DNA from: Neomoorella stamsii
Lineage (GTDB): Bacteria; Bacillota; DSM-521; Neomoorellales; Neomoorellaceae
Assembly (NCBI RefSeq): GCF_002995805.1
Contig: NZ_PVXL01000040.1
Span: 117,813-181,812, forward strand
DNA length: 64,000 nt
Reading direction: 5' to 3'
Positions 29,177 to 38,503 of the stretch are shown piece after piece. The notes below the pieces were generated by a model. The model saw nothing but the letters and a program-made list of their open reading frames with translations. It was not told the origin of the DNA and ran no database searches. The first letter of the stretch is position 1; every line of letters starts with the position of its first letter. The position numbers and the translations under genes were made by a program.

Positions 29177-29205
29177 TTGTGACAACTATAACATACTTCT
29201 ATAGT
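29177..29205 (+). promoter_or_regulatory. promoter of the small gene at 29265
   Basis: TTGTGA (29177-29182), 17 bases, TATAGT (29200-29205), overlapped by a TATAAT at 29205-29210. It lies 60 bases before the start codon. Confidence 0.5.
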
Positions 29206-29264
29206 ATAATTAAACACTCTCTGGAACAAAATAAGTTAAAAATAAAGGAAGGAGTTAATTGCAC

Positions 29265-29399
29265 ATGGCCAGATTAGAGGAATTAGATCTTGCCCTGTTA
29301 AATGACGAACAAATCAAACGCCTGCAGGAAACAGAAAAGCTAATCAACGCTGCCGGTAACCAGGATATTTATTTAATGGCTTTAAAGAAGAAAAAATAG
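29265..29399 (+). CDS. small conserved-looking protein, 44 residues
   Basis: MARLEELDLALLNDEQIKRL, then QETEKLINAAGNQDIYLMAL and a KKKK tail. The ATG is preceded by AAGGAAGGAG and a promoter. The sequence is a plausible amphipathic helix pair with no Cys and no membrane segment. It looks real because promoter, ribosome binding site, frame and a downstream terminator all agree. Similar short proteins occur in thermophilic clostridia as far as I recall; their role is unknown. Confidence 0.65.
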   Translation: MARLEELDLALLNDEQIKRLQETEKLINAAGNQDIYLMALKKKK

Positions 29400-29494
29400 C
29401 CATCTGCAGCCATGACCCTAACACAGGCTTACTCCCTCCCTGGCTTCATAAAGCCTAAAATAATAACCCGGGCCATTTCCCGGGTGTAGTGGTT

Positions 29495-29515
29495 GCCCCT
29501 GACCGGGGCTTTTTT
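29495..29515 (+). terminator. terminator after the small gene
   Basis: GCCCC/GGGGC stem with a five-base loop followed by six T. A second hairpin (ACCCGG/CCGGGT) lies just before it at about 29466-29484. The T run touches the stop of the zinc-ribbon gene on the other strand. Confidence 0.75.
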
Positions 29516-29732
29516 AATGACAACCGCTGCAGCTGCTGCAACTACCACCGCTGCAGCTGCTGCCGGAAGTAGCCGCTCCCGGCTCACCTTTGCGGACATA
29601 TAAAAAACCGGTAAAACGCTGGCTTACCTCGCCGCCGCACTCCGGGCAACGGACTTTATCTTTATCCTTAATGGGTACAAACTGGCTGAACAGGTGCCCG
29701 CATTCTTTGCACTTAAAATCATAGGTCGGCAT
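29514..29732 (-). CDS. FmdB-type zinc-ribbon protein
   Basis: 72 residues. MPTYDFKCKECGHLFSQF with CxxC, then VRCPECGGEVSQRF with a second CxxC, is the FmdB/CxxC regulatory-type zinc ribbon. A Gly/Ser/Cys-rich tail (SSCSGGSCSSCSGCH) ends the protein. The family is widespread and small; binding of nucleic acid or a metal role is assumed. ATG 29732 has GGGGAAGGAG upstream. Confidence 0.85.
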   Translation of the reverse strand: MPTYDFKCKECGHLFSQFVPIKDKDKVRCPECGGEVSQRFTGFLYVRKGEPGAATSGSSCSGGSCSSCSGCH

Positions 29733-29756
29733 GGCTTCATCTCCTTCCCCTAATGA

Positions 29757-30522
29757 TTATAACACCCGGTAACCCTCGTTGTCACCCTCAGCAACCTTGA
29801 GATCACAGGTTAAGGGTAGTAAAGCCTCTGCCGGCAGGAGATGGCTGACATAATAGTCCATTTCTACCGCCAGGTCAAGGGTAAGTTGTTCTCTATAAGG
29901 TTCTCCGGAAGGCCGGTAAAGGAGGCGTACCCGGGGCCGGTGGGAATGTCCCCGGGCCGTGCCCGTTACTACACCGACATCACCGCTGTTAAGTTGCACC
30001 AGGGTCCCTACCGGGTAGGCAGCCACATTGGCCAGGAAGGCTTTAACTATCTCGAAATCATGGGTAAAATTGCCCGACCCGGCCAGCATTTCATAGGCCT
30101 CATGGGGTGGGTAGGCCCGGCGGTAGACCCGGTCGGATATCGGTTAGATTAAGCATAAGTTCTTTGCGGTCTAAAAGGTCCTCGAGTAATCTGCTGACTA
30201 TCCGCTGGATGCGACCCGAATCTACCAGCAGGGACACATGGCTCTTTTCCCAGCCCTGGTAATTGCCGAAGAGTTCCTTCACAGCCCTGACGGCTGCCAG
30301 GCGGGTCTGCTCACTGACCATATCTTCTACTTCCAGGTCCCCCAGGAGTTCATCGCGAATATATACCGCCGGCACGCCCAGTTCTTTTAAGCGAATTATG
30401 TAGCTGGGCTTTAAAACTACCCCTTTATTCAGTAATACCTGCCCTTCGGCACTGTAAATGGACCGGGCCACCACCATCCCCGGTTTTAAACTATCTACCG
30501 ACAGCTTACGCAATACCGGCAC
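29757..30522 (-). pseudogene. HD-GYP phosphodiesterase gene with its catalytic core deleted
   Basis: The 5' part (GTG 30522) encodes the N-terminal domain typical of such proteins: LSVDSLKPGMVVARSIYSAEGQVLLNKGV and the helix leading to LMLNLTDI. The 3' part, in another frame, encodes the end of an HD-GYP domain and its tail: DRVYRRAYPPHEAYEMLAGSG, HDFEIVKAFLANVAAYPVGTLVQLNSGDVGVV. The HD, HHE and GYP motifs that should lie between are absent, about 190 codons, and the join at about 30125-30145 shifts the frame. No c-di-GMP hydrolysis is possible. Confidence 0.8.
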
Positions 30523-30690
30523 TCCCCTTTTCCCGCCGCGCCGTTATTTCGACACCGGTAACGTAAAATCCTTCCTGTAAGGGCCGACCTGGCCTGTCTG
30601 CCAAAGAGACCAGCAGTATGTAATATCCACCGGAGGCATCCTGACTTAAGCAGGATAATAACACCCGGCAGTGGCGGCAGTTTGCCCCGG

Positions 30691-30729
30691 AAAAACGCAA
30701 CCACCCTTTGTCAGGGTGGTTGCGTTTTT
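30691..30729 (-). terminator. terminator, near-perfect 17-bp hairpin
   Basis: AAAAACGCAACCACCCT and AGGGTGGTTGCGTTTTT pair almost perfectly around a five-base loop. On the minus strand it follows the 38-residue membrane protein, whose stop codon lies in it. The symmetrical A/T ends would let it work in both directions. Confidence 0.85.
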
Positions 30730-30844
30730 ATCGCGATTGCTGGTTATGGGGGAAAATGTTATAACCCGGGTCTTTTTGCTGGCGGTAAAGGTAATAGCCC
30801 AGGGCCAGTACCGCCCCGCCGAGGATTACTATCCCATAAATCAT
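30728..30844 (-). CDS. small single-pass membrane protein, 38 residues
   Basis: MIYGIVILGGAVLALGYYLY, one membrane helix from residue 2 to about 20, then a charged tail RQQKDPGYNIFPHNQQSR. ATG 30844 has GAAAGGAA upstream and the gene ends in a strong terminator. Topology is likely N-out with a basic cytoplasmic tail. No homologue is recognised; the agreement of ribosome binding site, frame and terminator is the evidence. Confidence 0.6.
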   Translation of the reverse strand: MIYGIVILGGAVLALGYYLYRQQKDPGYNIFPHNQQSR

Positions 30845-31076
30845 TTCCTTTCACCACCGACCTTTTTTTGCCTCAAGCTACCCGCCATTTTTTTAAAAGC
30901 AGGCATCTACTTTATATTATAAAGAAAATACCTTGCTTTAGTATAAAAAACCTGCCCCTGGGTGTCAACATTTCCAGGAAAACAAAAAACTCCATCATCT
31001 ATCATCTAGAGAAAAAGTATTCCCATTAACACACTTAAAATCTAAGGAAAGGGGCGGTATCCCACCCCTCTCGCCT

Positions 31077-32750
31077 TTACTGGAGGCCCAGGACATATAT
31101 GGCTATCATCCCATATATGCCGACAGCAGCCAAGTAATAAATAGTCGGTAAGAAGGTACGACGCAGGATAAGACCTTCTTTGCCGATCATACCGACTACG
31201 GCGGCGGCGGCAACGGCATTGTGAACACAAATCATGTTACCAGCAGCGCCACCAACAGCCTGAATGGCTACTACCAAACGCTGGGAAACACCAATAAAAT
31301 CGGCAACCGACCACTGGAACAAAGAGAACGTCATATTGCTGATAGTATTAGACCCAGCGATCATGGCGCCCAGGGCTCCGATGACGGCAGCAAAGGCCGG
31401 CCAGGCACCTCCGACCGCGTCGGCCACGGCACGAGCCAGGAGGATCGGCATGCTTTCAAGTCCACTATTATTGAGGTTTGACATGATGAAGATACGAACC
31501 ATAGGGACAGTAAATATAAGGGCCGTTGAGGCGTTGACTAACTGCCCGCTTGACTCTTTTAAAGCAGCTTTAATTTCTTCACCCTTCATCTGGTACAGGA
31601 GCCAGGTAATAATGGCTACAAAAGAAATCACTGCACCGGGCGAATAAACCCACTCCCATTTGTGGCTGATAGAGGTTCCCAGTATATTAAGATGATTTAT
31701 GGTAATCTTGGTTAAGGCACCTTTCAAACCGGGGTTCATCCGGGTAAGCAATAAAAAGAGACCGACCAAAACATAGGGAATCCAGGCTTTAATTAAGGAC
31801 ATGTTTGCCCTCACTTGGCCCGGGTCCCCACTCACGGTTCCCATCCATCCCGGTTCCCACTCTTTCTCAGGCGGGAAGTCCCAAACCTTCTTCGGTTGGA
31901 GAAAACCTTTACTGGCAGCAAAGCTAGTTATTCCAACAGCCAGCAAACCGCTAATCATGGAAGGGAATTCCGGGCCAACGAAATTGGCCAGCAAAACGTA
32001 GGGAATAGCAAAGACAATCCCAGCAAAGAGGGCAAAGGGCCAGACTTCAAGTCCTTCTTTCCAGGATTTGTTCTTTCCGAAAAAGCGGGTTAGCATCATG
32101 CAGATGATCAGGGGCATCACAAAACCGATTATGGCATGGAAGATACCGGCCCGCGCCCCAATGCTAGCTAGATATTGGGGCCAGGTTAAACCCAGGGATT
32201 TAGCGTGCGCTTCAACAACGGCCGCTCCGGTTAAACCGGTGTTTACACCAACCAGAATCGGCGTACCAACAGCACCGAAAGTAACCGGCATGCTCTGGGT
32301 AACCATACCGACTATCACGGCCGCAAAGGCTGGAAAACCAAGAGCTAACAAGAGGGGACCCACAATGGCTGCTGGAGTCCCGAAGCCGGAAGCCCCCTCA
32401 ATAAAGGAGCCGAATAAGAAACCCACGATGATGGCCTGGATACGGCGGTCCGGGCTGATTTTCATAAAACCGGCCCGGATGGTAGCGATGGCCCCACTAT
32501 GTTTCAGGGTAGCCAGTAATAAGAGGGCCCCAAAAATAATCCACAACAGAGTGGCGGCGATCCATAATCCTTGGATTGTAGCTGCCAAGACCGTAGTTAA
32601 ACTCATCTTCCAAATAACAATACCAACAATAAAGACCACCACGTAGCCAACTGGCATGGCCTGCCGGGCACCCCATCCCAGTCCAACCAAGAGGAACATT
32701 GCTACTAAAATAGGTAAAAAGGCTAAAAATGCAAGAAGATACGTGTTCAT
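31077..32750 (-). CDS. L-lactate permease (LctP family)
   Basis: 557 residues, 12-14 membrane segments. LctP landmarks: [68 protein letters not shown] and [17 protein letters not shown]. It exports or imports L-lactate or glycolate with H+. It stands alone without a lactate dehydrogenase next to it. A GC-rich hairpin at about 31049-31072 may end its transcript. Confidence 0.92.
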   Translation of the reverse strand: MNTYLLAFLAFLPILVAMFLLVGLGWGARQAMPVGYVVVFIVGIVIWKMSLTTVLAATIQGLWIAATLLWIIFGALLLLATLKHSGAIATIRAGFMKISPDRRIQAIIVGFLFGSFIEGASGFGTPAAIVGPLLLALGFPAFAAVIVGMVTQSMPVTFGAVGTPILVGVNTGLTGAAVVEAHAKSLGLTWPQYLASIGARAGIFHAIIGFVMPLIICMMLTRFFGKNKSWKEGLEVWPFALFAGIVFAIPYVLLANFVGPEFPSMISGLLAVGITSFAASKGFLQPKKVWDFPPEKEWEPGWMGTVSGDPGQVRANMSLIKAWIPYVLVGLFLLLTRMNPGLKGALTKITINHLNILGTSISHKWEWVYSPGAVISFVAIITWLLYQMKGEEIKAALKESSGQLVNASTALIFTVPMVRIFIMSNLNNSGLESMPILLARAVADAVGGAWPAFAAVIGALGAMIAGSNTISNMTFSLFQWSVADFIGVSQRLVVAIQAVGGAAGNMICVHNAVAAAAVVGMIGKEGLILRRTFLPTIYYLAAVGIYGMIAIYVLGLQ

Positions 32751-32805
32751 AGTTAACCCCCTATAAATTCAGGCATGGTCTATCCCTACCAAACAAATTA
32801 CTTAC

Positions 32806-32972
32806 CTATGATTCTTTATCTTCCTTTTCTAAACAATTTGCCACAAATGCAAAAACTACTTCCTCAGAACTACTCCTCGTATATTTACCTAACTCTTTGT
32901 TAAAAAATAACATTCCTCTTATAAGTTTTGTTATTGGCCATATTTTTACTAAAAGTCTTTTTAACCCACCAT
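32806..32972 (-). pseudogene. small basic protein upstream of lactate permease, frameshifted at codon 3
   Basis: Behind a consensus GGAGGTGAAA the ATG at 32972 opens MVG and then stops at TAA. One inserted base after the third codon opens a 55-residue frame: LKRLLVKIWPITKLIRGM, FNKELGKYTRSSSEEVVFAF, VANCLEKEDKES. The codon use and helical, amphipathic character look coding. It lies 55 bases before the permease and could be a small accessory protein. A real frameshift or a sequencing gap in GGGTT are both possible. Confidence 0.4.
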
Positions 32973-33148
32973 TTTCACCTCCTTCCTCTACATTTTTTCG
33001 TTGAAGTTCTACTGTTCAGGTGGTTAGGCCATCATTCCATAGCAATATATTCAACATTAAAGCAAAAAATCCTCCTCGATATAACAATTTTCTTGCAAGT
33101 GTTTATGTACACACATTCACTATTGTTTGCCGTAACATGGCTTAAATA

Positions 33149-33186
33149 AAATAAGCCGCAAGCAAAATGCCGCGACTTATTTTTAT
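33149..33186 (-). terminator. terminator after the decarboxylase
   Basis: AAATAAG-CGC (read on the minus strand from 33182) pairs with GCGG-CTTATTT, with one mismatch and a 12-base loop. It lies just beyond the stop at 33199. T-rich flanks are present on both strands. Confidence 0.6.
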
Positions 33187-33198
33187 TTTCTCCTTAAG

Positions 33199-34698
33199 TC
33201 AAGCTAGTTCCGCCCGGTCAGCCTTTTCATGCTCTATAATACTCACCGTATCCTTGAGGATGCGGATGAATTTCAGTTCCGGGTCTTCCGGTCCCTGGAG
33301 GTCGGCATGCTCGTTCTTAAGCAAGTTGACATAGTCTATAATCTCCCGGGTGATGACTTCTCCCGGGCAGACCAGGGGAATACCCGGCGGGTAGGCCGTA
33401 ATGGCTTCGGCGCTGATTTCCCCTTCGGCGTACTCCAGTTCTATGCTGCGCGTCTGGCTGTAAAAGGCCGCCCGGGGCAGCACTGCCATCCGCGGAAGGG
33501 CCGGCAGGGGTGGACAAAAACGAATCACGTTTTTTAAAGAGCGTTTCCTGGCAATATCCTGGAAGGCAGCAACCAGGCGGCCGGCCGTTTCCCGGTCATC
33601 ACCAATGGAAACAAGCAACAGGACATTGTAGAGGTCGGAAAGCTCTACCTGGATCTTGTATTCCCGGCGCAAAATGGCTTCCATCTCATAGCCAGAAAGG
33701 CCCAATCCCTGGACGTTGACGGTGATTTTGGTCGGGTCCAGGGCGGTACAGCCGGGCAGGGAGGTTACTTCGTCTCCCATAATGTTCAGGCCTTCGATCT
33801 GGGAAAGTTCCCGGCGTATCCACCAGGTTATTTCTAAGGTGCGCTCTAAAAGCTCCCGTCCCCGGAGGGCCATCTGTTTGCGGGCCACATCCAGGGAGGC
33901 CAGTAAAATATACGAAGGGCTGGTGGTCTGGGAAAGGTTGAGGACGGCCTTAATATGCTTGGGGTCCAATCTCTCCCCCTGGAAAAGGAGAAAAGAACTC
34001 TGGGTCATAGACCCGGCTAATTTATGGGCGCTCACGGCCGCCAGGTCAGCCCCCGCTGCCATGGCTGACAGGGGTAGCGCCGGGTGGAATGGTAAATGAG
34101 CACCGTGGGCCTCATCCACCAGCACGGGCACGTCAAACTCGTGAGCTACAGCTACTATTTCCTTCAGGGGCGGTACTGTACCGTAGTAATTGGGGCTAAT
34201 GACAAAAACCGCCTTGGCGTCGGGGTGGTCCTTTAACGCCCTTTCCACCTTCTCCGGCGTTACCCCCATGGAAATGCCGTAATCCTCGTTAATCTCCGGT
34301 TCGATATAAACAGGGTGAGCCCCGCTTAAAATAAGTCCGCCCAGGGCTGAGCGGTGGGCATTGCGGGGGATAATAATCTTGTCTCCCGGCTGGCAAACGG
34401 CCAGGATCATGGCCTGGATACCGGAGGTAGTACCGTTTACCAGGAAAAAGGCATAATCCGCCCCGTAGGCAGCCGCCATCAGAGCTTCTGCCTCCCGGAT
34501 AACATCCCGGGGATTGCAGATATTATCCAGTCCGGGCACACAGGTCAAGTCCATGGCCAGGACCCGCTCGCCGACATATTCTTTAAATTCTGCCAGGGCC
34601 CGGCCCTGTTTGTGACCGGGTACGTGAAAGGGAATAACTCCTTCTTCAATATACTGCTTGATAGCCGTAAAAACCGGTGTCCTGGTCTGGTCCAGCAT
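33199..34698 (-). CDS. Orn/Lys/Arg decarboxylase family PLP enzyme
   Basis: 499 residues, close to the Bacillus-type SpeA length. PFHVPGHKQGRALAEF at residues 23-38, FFLVNGTTSGIQAMILA, ISPNYYGTVPPLKEIVAVAHEF, DEAHGAHLPFHP with the PLP aspartate, and SAHKLAGSMTQSSFL with the PLP lysine. The C-terminal domain is full. The substrate (arginine, lysine or ornithine) cannot be read from sequence; SpeA-like arginine decarboxylase feeding polyamines is the best guess. It is a single-gene unit. Confidence 0.85.
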   Translation of the reverse strand: MLDQTRTPVFTAIKQYIEEGVIPFHVPGHKQGRALAEFKEYVGERVLAMDLTCVPGLDNICNPRDVIREAEALMAAAYGADYAFFLVNGTTSGIQAMILAVCQPGDKIIIPRNAHRSALGGLILSGAHPVYIEPEINEDYGISMGVTPEKVERALKDHPDAKAVFVISPNYYGTVPPLKEIVAVAHEFDVPVLVDEAHGAHLPFHPALPLSAMAAGADLAAVSAHKLAGSMTQSSFLLFQGERLDPKHIKAVLNLSQTTSPSYILLASLDVARKQMALRGRELLERTLEITWWIRRELSQIEGLNIMGDEVTSLPGCTALDPTKITVNVQGLGLSGYEMEAILRREYKIQVELSDLYNVLLLVSIGDDRETAGRLVAAFQDIARKRSLKNVIRFCPPLPALPRMAVLPRAAFYSQTRSIELEYAEGEISAEAITAYPPGIPLVCPGEVITREIIDYVNLLKNEHADLQGPEDPELKFIRILKDTVSIIEHEKADRAELA

Positions 34699-34870
34699 GG
34701 CAAACGCCCCCTATCACGCGCTGCAACAGAATTTATTACACCACAAAAGGCGCTGGAATGCAAGCAGAATCTTTACTTTATATTTCTATGGGCTTTAGCC
34801 ATGCCGGGTTACCCCTAAAATAAAAGGGAGCCACCACCCGGTGACTCTCGCATTTGCCGGCTTTTGTTTT

Positions 34871-34990
34871 CGCATGGCTCCATGGCCCTCGCGGAGCGCC
34901 CAGCACTCAGCCTAAAATTTTGCATGCTTACTTTCAAGTTGGCCGGGATAATTAAAGGGCCAGGTTGAGTGCTGGGTCAGCCGTGAGGCT
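34871..34990. repeat. dispersed modular repeat, copy C (partial)
   Basis: Carries the left-module remnant CCCTCGCGGAGCG (34886-34898), then CCCAGCACTCA (34899-34909) inverted to TGAGTGCTGGG (34966-34976) around a 56-base unrelated loop. The right module of copies A and B is missing. Located between fbp and the decarboxylase gene. Confidence 0.7.
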
Positions 34991-35003
34991 CCGAGCTCCC
35001 GAT

Positions 35004-36143
35004 CTATTTCGCCCCCAGTTCATCAACAAACCTTTCTTTCGTCACTTCCCTGCCCACTTTAACAAAACGGTTCTTCAGTTTAGCCATAACTTCGGGCATG
35101 GTGGTATATTCCATATCCTCCAGGGGCAGGCGGTGGGGTTCGAAGGGCCCCAGGGAACGCAGGTAGCTGGCGATTTCATTGGCCGTCTGGCGGGCCTTAT
35201 CAAAGGCTACATCGGCAAAGAGATCCTGGGGACCCACCAGGCGTCCCTGGGCCAGCTGGAAGCCCATGGCTACCACCCGCGGTGGCCCGTCAAAGCGTGT
35301 CGGCGCCGATTGGTTAAGGCCCACAGGCATGAGGGGTCCGATATGGGAACCGCGCATCCAGCCGGCCACCAGGTGGGGACTGGCAAATGGTTCCAGGGCT
35401 TCTCCTACGGCCGGCAGTCCGCTCTGGCAGCGGACAATGCACACCGGGTCATCCTTACCCACATAACGCCCGGCCATGAGGTTCAGGCGCTGGGTACTGG
35501 ACACGGCGGCGATTTCGCCTGTGGTTTTAGAATAAACAGCCTTGATACAGTAGCGTCCCGGAGCACCAATGAAGACCAGGAGATCGTAAAGTTCTTCGGG
35601 TAAAGAAAACTCCACCCGTTCATTTTTAATCAGGTCGTAAACCTCAAAGCGGAAGCCCTGGTGCATCTTGGGGTCGATAACCAGGCCGATGGTATTGAAG
35701 GGATCGGCAAACATCTTGTAGAGGGGGAAGTTCCAGGCGCCGGGCTCGGTCTTGTCGGCAGCGAAGACAATCACCGGTTCGCTCTTGCGTTCCTCAAATT
35801 CCATTTCGGCAACGCCGGGACCCATACCCTTGACATTACCTGAGAAGGCATCAGAAAGGAGATCCTGACCGGCACCGTAAAGTTTCAGCTCCCGGGCCAC
35901 CTCGGTACATTGTAGAAAAACATTCCAGGCCAGATGGTGAATTTCTGGGCAATCAACGCCATATTTATGGGTCATGATAAGGTTAATATCATCACCCACA
36001 TGGGCCACCCGATAATCTATCAACAGCTTGCTAGCGGCCAGGCAGCGCTCAGCCGTTTCCAGAAGTCGCGGGTGGACGCTGGAATGACCAACATAGCCAC
36101 CAATATCAGCCTTAATAACACTTAAAGTAATCTTCTCTCCCAA
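35004..36143 (-). CDS. fbp: fructose 1,6-bisphosphate aldolase/phosphatase (class V)
   Basis: 379 residues from TTG 36143, chosen because AAGGGGGA lies 9 bases before it and because the upstream ATG at 36176 sits within a TATAAT promoter box. Landmarks: KADIGGYVGHSSVHPRLLE, HVGDDINLIMTH, DAFSGNVKGMGPGVAEMEFEER and NLMAGRYVGKDDPVCIVRCQSG. The family both condenses triose phosphates and dephosphorylates the product, and is found in archaea and deeply branching thermophilic bacteria. It fits gluconeogenesis in an autotroph. Confidence 0.93.
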   Translation of the reverse strand: MGEKITLSVIKADIGGYVGHSSVHPRLLETAERCLAASKLLIDYRVAHVGDDINLIMTHKYGVDCPEIHHLAWNVFLQCTEVARELKLYGAGQDLLSDAFSGNVKGMGPGVAEMEFEERKSEPVIVFAADKTEPGAWNFPLYKMFADPFNTIGLVIDPKMHQGFRFEVYDLIKNERVEFSLPEELYDLLVFIGAPGRYCIKAVYSKTTGEIAAVSSTQRLNLMAGRYVGKDDPVCIVRCQSGLPAVGEALEPFASPHLVAGWMRGSHIGPLMPVGLNQSAPTRFDGPPRVVAMGFQLAQGRLVGPQDLFADVAFDKARQTANEIASYLRSLGPFEPHRLPLEDMEYTTMPEVMAKLKNRFVKVGREVTKERFVDELGAK

Positions 36144-36248
36144 GACATACGTCCCCCTTTTTATATTATAAAACATTTATGTTATACTATATGTAGTTTT
36201 ACTAGAAATAGAATAGCATAATTGTCTTTTGAAGTAAACATTTTTGGC

Positions 36249-36275
36249 AAAAAAATATGCCCCTTATAAGGGGCA
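36249..36275 (-). terminator. terminator after the first TTT permease gene
   Basis: A perfect palindrome, TGCCCCTTATAAGGGGCA (36258-36275), followed on the minus strand by TATTTTTTT. It lies about 145 bases past the permease stop and separates the catabolic operon from fbp. Confidence 0.75.
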
Positions 36276-36420
36276 CAAATGTTATCTATCTATAACTTTT
36301 TTACCTGCGTGTCTTACTGGTTACCTCTGCGTCCCTATCCTAATTATGAAAACCTCCTGCTCAACTAGGGTCAAAATATCTCAGGCCAGCTCATCCTACT
36401 ACTATTTACTAAGGCAAAGT

Positions 36421-37917
36421 TCAGGTCGCTCGCCTGGTAGCAATTTTATCTTTGATAGTAGGACCAAAGAGCATTGCCAGGGTTAAAAGAATAAATACGG
36501 CGCTAATGGGATGGGTGAAGAAAGCGGCATAAGTCCCTTCTGCAATTATTGCCCGCCGCATTTCTGTCTCCAGGGTCGGGCCGAGAACGATGGCCAGGAT
36601 AACCGGCGTCGTCGGAAAATCATAGCGCTCTAAAAAGTAACCTATTACCCCAAACACAGCCATTACATAGACATCAAAAAGGTTATTACGTACTGCAAAG
36701 GAGCCAACTATGGTTAACACCATTATAAAGGGCAGCAAAATTGTTTTGGGCACCTGCAAGATCTTCACAAAAAGGCGAATGCCAAACCATTGAACAATTA
36801 AAGTGAGGATATTGGCAATAAACAAGGCGGCAAATATGCCATAAACAATATCAGCATTTTTCTGGAAGAGCAGAGGTCCCGGTTGTAACCCGTGAATAAG
36901 CAAGGCTCCCAACAAGATTGCTGTACCCGGGTCGCCGGGAATACCCAGGGTCAACATGGGAATGAGGGCACCCCCGGTAACGCCGTTATTGGCCGCCTCC
37001 GGGGCTGCTACCCCTTCCAGGATACCCGTTCCCCACTTTCCCGGATACTTAGACATACGTTTATTGGTTTCATAAGAGAGAAAGGCTGCGATAGGACCTC
37101 CTGTCCCCGGAATGGCCCCTATCCCGGTTCCCATTAGAGCGCCACGTACCATGATTCCAAAGCAATTTTTAATTTCTTGCCAGCTTGGAAGCTGGTTAGC
37201 AATACCCTGGTCTTTTATTTTAAAACCAGTATCAGCGTGACCCCTTGGTAAATCTTTGATAATCTGGGGCACAGCAAACAAGCCGATCATGGCCGCCAGC
37301 AAATCTATCCCGGCTTGCAAAGGTTCATAACCGAGGGTAAAACGATGGACCCCCATAATGGGGTCCAGGCCGATTTCCATGGCCATTAACCCGATAATCC
37401 CGGCAATTAAACCTTTAATGATGGAACCTGATGAAACGCTGATAATGGTCGATAAGCCAAACAGCACCAGGGCAAATATTTCCACCGAACCAAATTGCAG
37501 CGCTACTTTAGCAATCAAAGGTGCCACCAGGATTAATAAAAGTAAACTGACTAACCCGGCAAAAATAGACGCGATTACCGCCATCCCCAGGGCCTTACCA
37601 GCCATTCCCTTTTGTTTTAGAGGATAACCATCGATTACCGTCGCTGCTGCCGAGGGCGTACCCGGGATGCCCAGGAGGATAGCCGATACTGACCCCCCGG
37701 TCATGCCGCCGATAAAGACGCCGACTAGCAAAGAAATTCCTGTAATTGGGTCAAAAGCAAAGGTTACTGGCAGGAGCAGGATCAGGCCGGTTGAAAAAGT
37801 AAGTCCTGGCATGGAGCCAAAAGTTATGCCTACAATGACGCCTATCAAGTTAGCTACCAGGGCCGTCAATTGAGAAGCTTCCCCGATGCCGGTCACGATA
37901 CTTGCCAGCAAACACAT
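36421..37917 (-). CDS. TTT transporter large permease, TctA family (1)
   Basis: 498 residues, about 12 membrane segments. TctA signatures: GIVIGITFGSMPGLTFSTGLILLLP-type opening, GVFIGGMTGGSVSAILLGIPGTPSAAATVIDGYPL, and GIGAIPGTGGPIAAFLSYE followed by GVAAPEAANNGVTGGALIPMLTLGIPGDPGTAILLGAL. It is the channel subunit of a tripartite tricarboxylate transporter. It follows tctB by 7 bases. Confidence 0.93.
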   Translation of the reverse strand: MCLLASIVTGIGEASQLTALVANLIGVIVGITFGSMPGLTFSTGLILLLPVTFAFDPITGISLLVGVFIGGMTGGSVSAILLGIPGTPSAAATVIDGYPLKQKGMAGKALGMAVIASIFAGLVSLLLLILVAPLIAKVALQFGSVEIFALVLFGLSTIISVSSGSIIKGLIAGIIGLMAMEIGLDPIMGVHRFTLGYEPLQAGIDLLAAMIGLFAVPQIIKDLPRGHADTGFKIKDQGIANQLPSWQEIKNCFGIMVRGALMGTGIGAIPGTGGPIAAFLSYETNKRMSKYPGKWGTGILEGVAAPEAANNGVTGGALIPMLTLGIPGDPGTAILLGALLIHGLQPGPLLFQKNADIVYGIFAALFIANILTLIVQWFGIRLFVKILQVPKTILLPFIMVLTIVGSFAVRNNLFDVYVMAVFGVIGYFLERYDFPTTPVILAIVLGPTLETEMRRAIIAEGTYAAFFTHPISAVFILLTLAMLFGPTIKDKIATRRAT

Positions 37918-37924
37918 TCACCCC

Positions 37925-38401
37925 TTAAAATATGCTCCCCATGGGCAGAGCCATTTTGAGCAACACCCTGAAGATGAAATCTACTCCAAAAGCCAGGACA
38001 ACTGTAATCAGGGCGATTTCCAGGATGTTGCGCAGGCGGAAACTTATAAACAGGAAAAAGGGCATCATTACCAGGGTACCCCAGCGGAGCCCGATCAGAT
38101 CTACCATCCAGATATAAACAAAAAACATAGCCAGGGTGCCTAAACCTATCCAATCGATACCCTTTTTAGCTTCACTGGCCCCGGCCTTAACCTTCTTTTC
38201 CCTGGCTGGCTGCTGCCAGCTTTGCCCTAACATAACTAAGCTTAAAATAACCAGCCCTGCTACCAGGAGCCAGGGAAAAAACCGTGGTCCCGGGGTACCC
38301 GGTACCGTTGCTGGTGGTATTTGTAAGGTAAGGTAGCCCCATATAGCTGCCAGCAGTAAAAAACAGATGGCTACCAGGCGCTCTTCTCTTGGTTTTGGCA
38401 T
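37925..38401 (-). CDS. TTT transporter small permease, TctB family (1)
   Basis: 158 residues with four predicted membrane segments (LVAICFLLLAAIWGYLTL, FFPWLLVAGLVILSLVML, LGTLAMFFVYIWMVDLIGL, ILEIALITVVLAFGVDFIF). ATG 38401 is preferred over GTG 38410 because AGGGGTG then sits at normal spacing. Small, poorly conserved subunit of the tripartite transporter, between the binding protein and TctA. Confidence 0.85.
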   Translation of the reverse strand: MPKPREERLVAICFLLLAAIWGYLTLQIPPATVPGTPGPRFFPWLLVAGLVILSLVMLGQSWQQPAREKKVKAGASEAKKGIDWIGLGTLAMFFVYIWMVDLIGLRWGTLVMMPFFLFISFRLRNILEIALITVVLAFGVDFIFRVLLKMALPMGSIF

Positions 38402-38463
38402 TTTTCTCACCCCTGGATGTAAAAAACATCCTTTCTAATCGCAGCTGCTATAACTAAAATTTT

Positions 38464-38495
38464 GGTAACGGGGCGGTTTTTACCACCCCGTTACC
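38464..38495 (-). promoter_or_regulatory. GC-rich hairpin between tctC and tctB
   Basis: GGTAACGGGGTGG pairs with CCGCCCCGTTACC around a short loop. The following AAAATTTTAG is a poor terminator tail. It probably reduces read-through, or stabilises the upstream message, so that binding protein is made in excess of permease. Confidence 0.55.
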
Positions 38496-38503
38496 GCTTA
38501 TAC

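Noticed and set aside
30506..30704. 64-residue minus-strand frame ending YYILLVSLADRPGRPLQEGFYVTG
   Set aside because: Its only ATG lies in the tail of a terminator, and there is no recognised family. It may be a short remnant before the HD-GYP gene, but support is too thin.
34819..34860. Hairpin upstream of the decarboxylase (GGAGCCACC/GGTGACTC) as a terminator
   Set aside because: Stem is interrupted and no T run follows on the strand where a gene ends.
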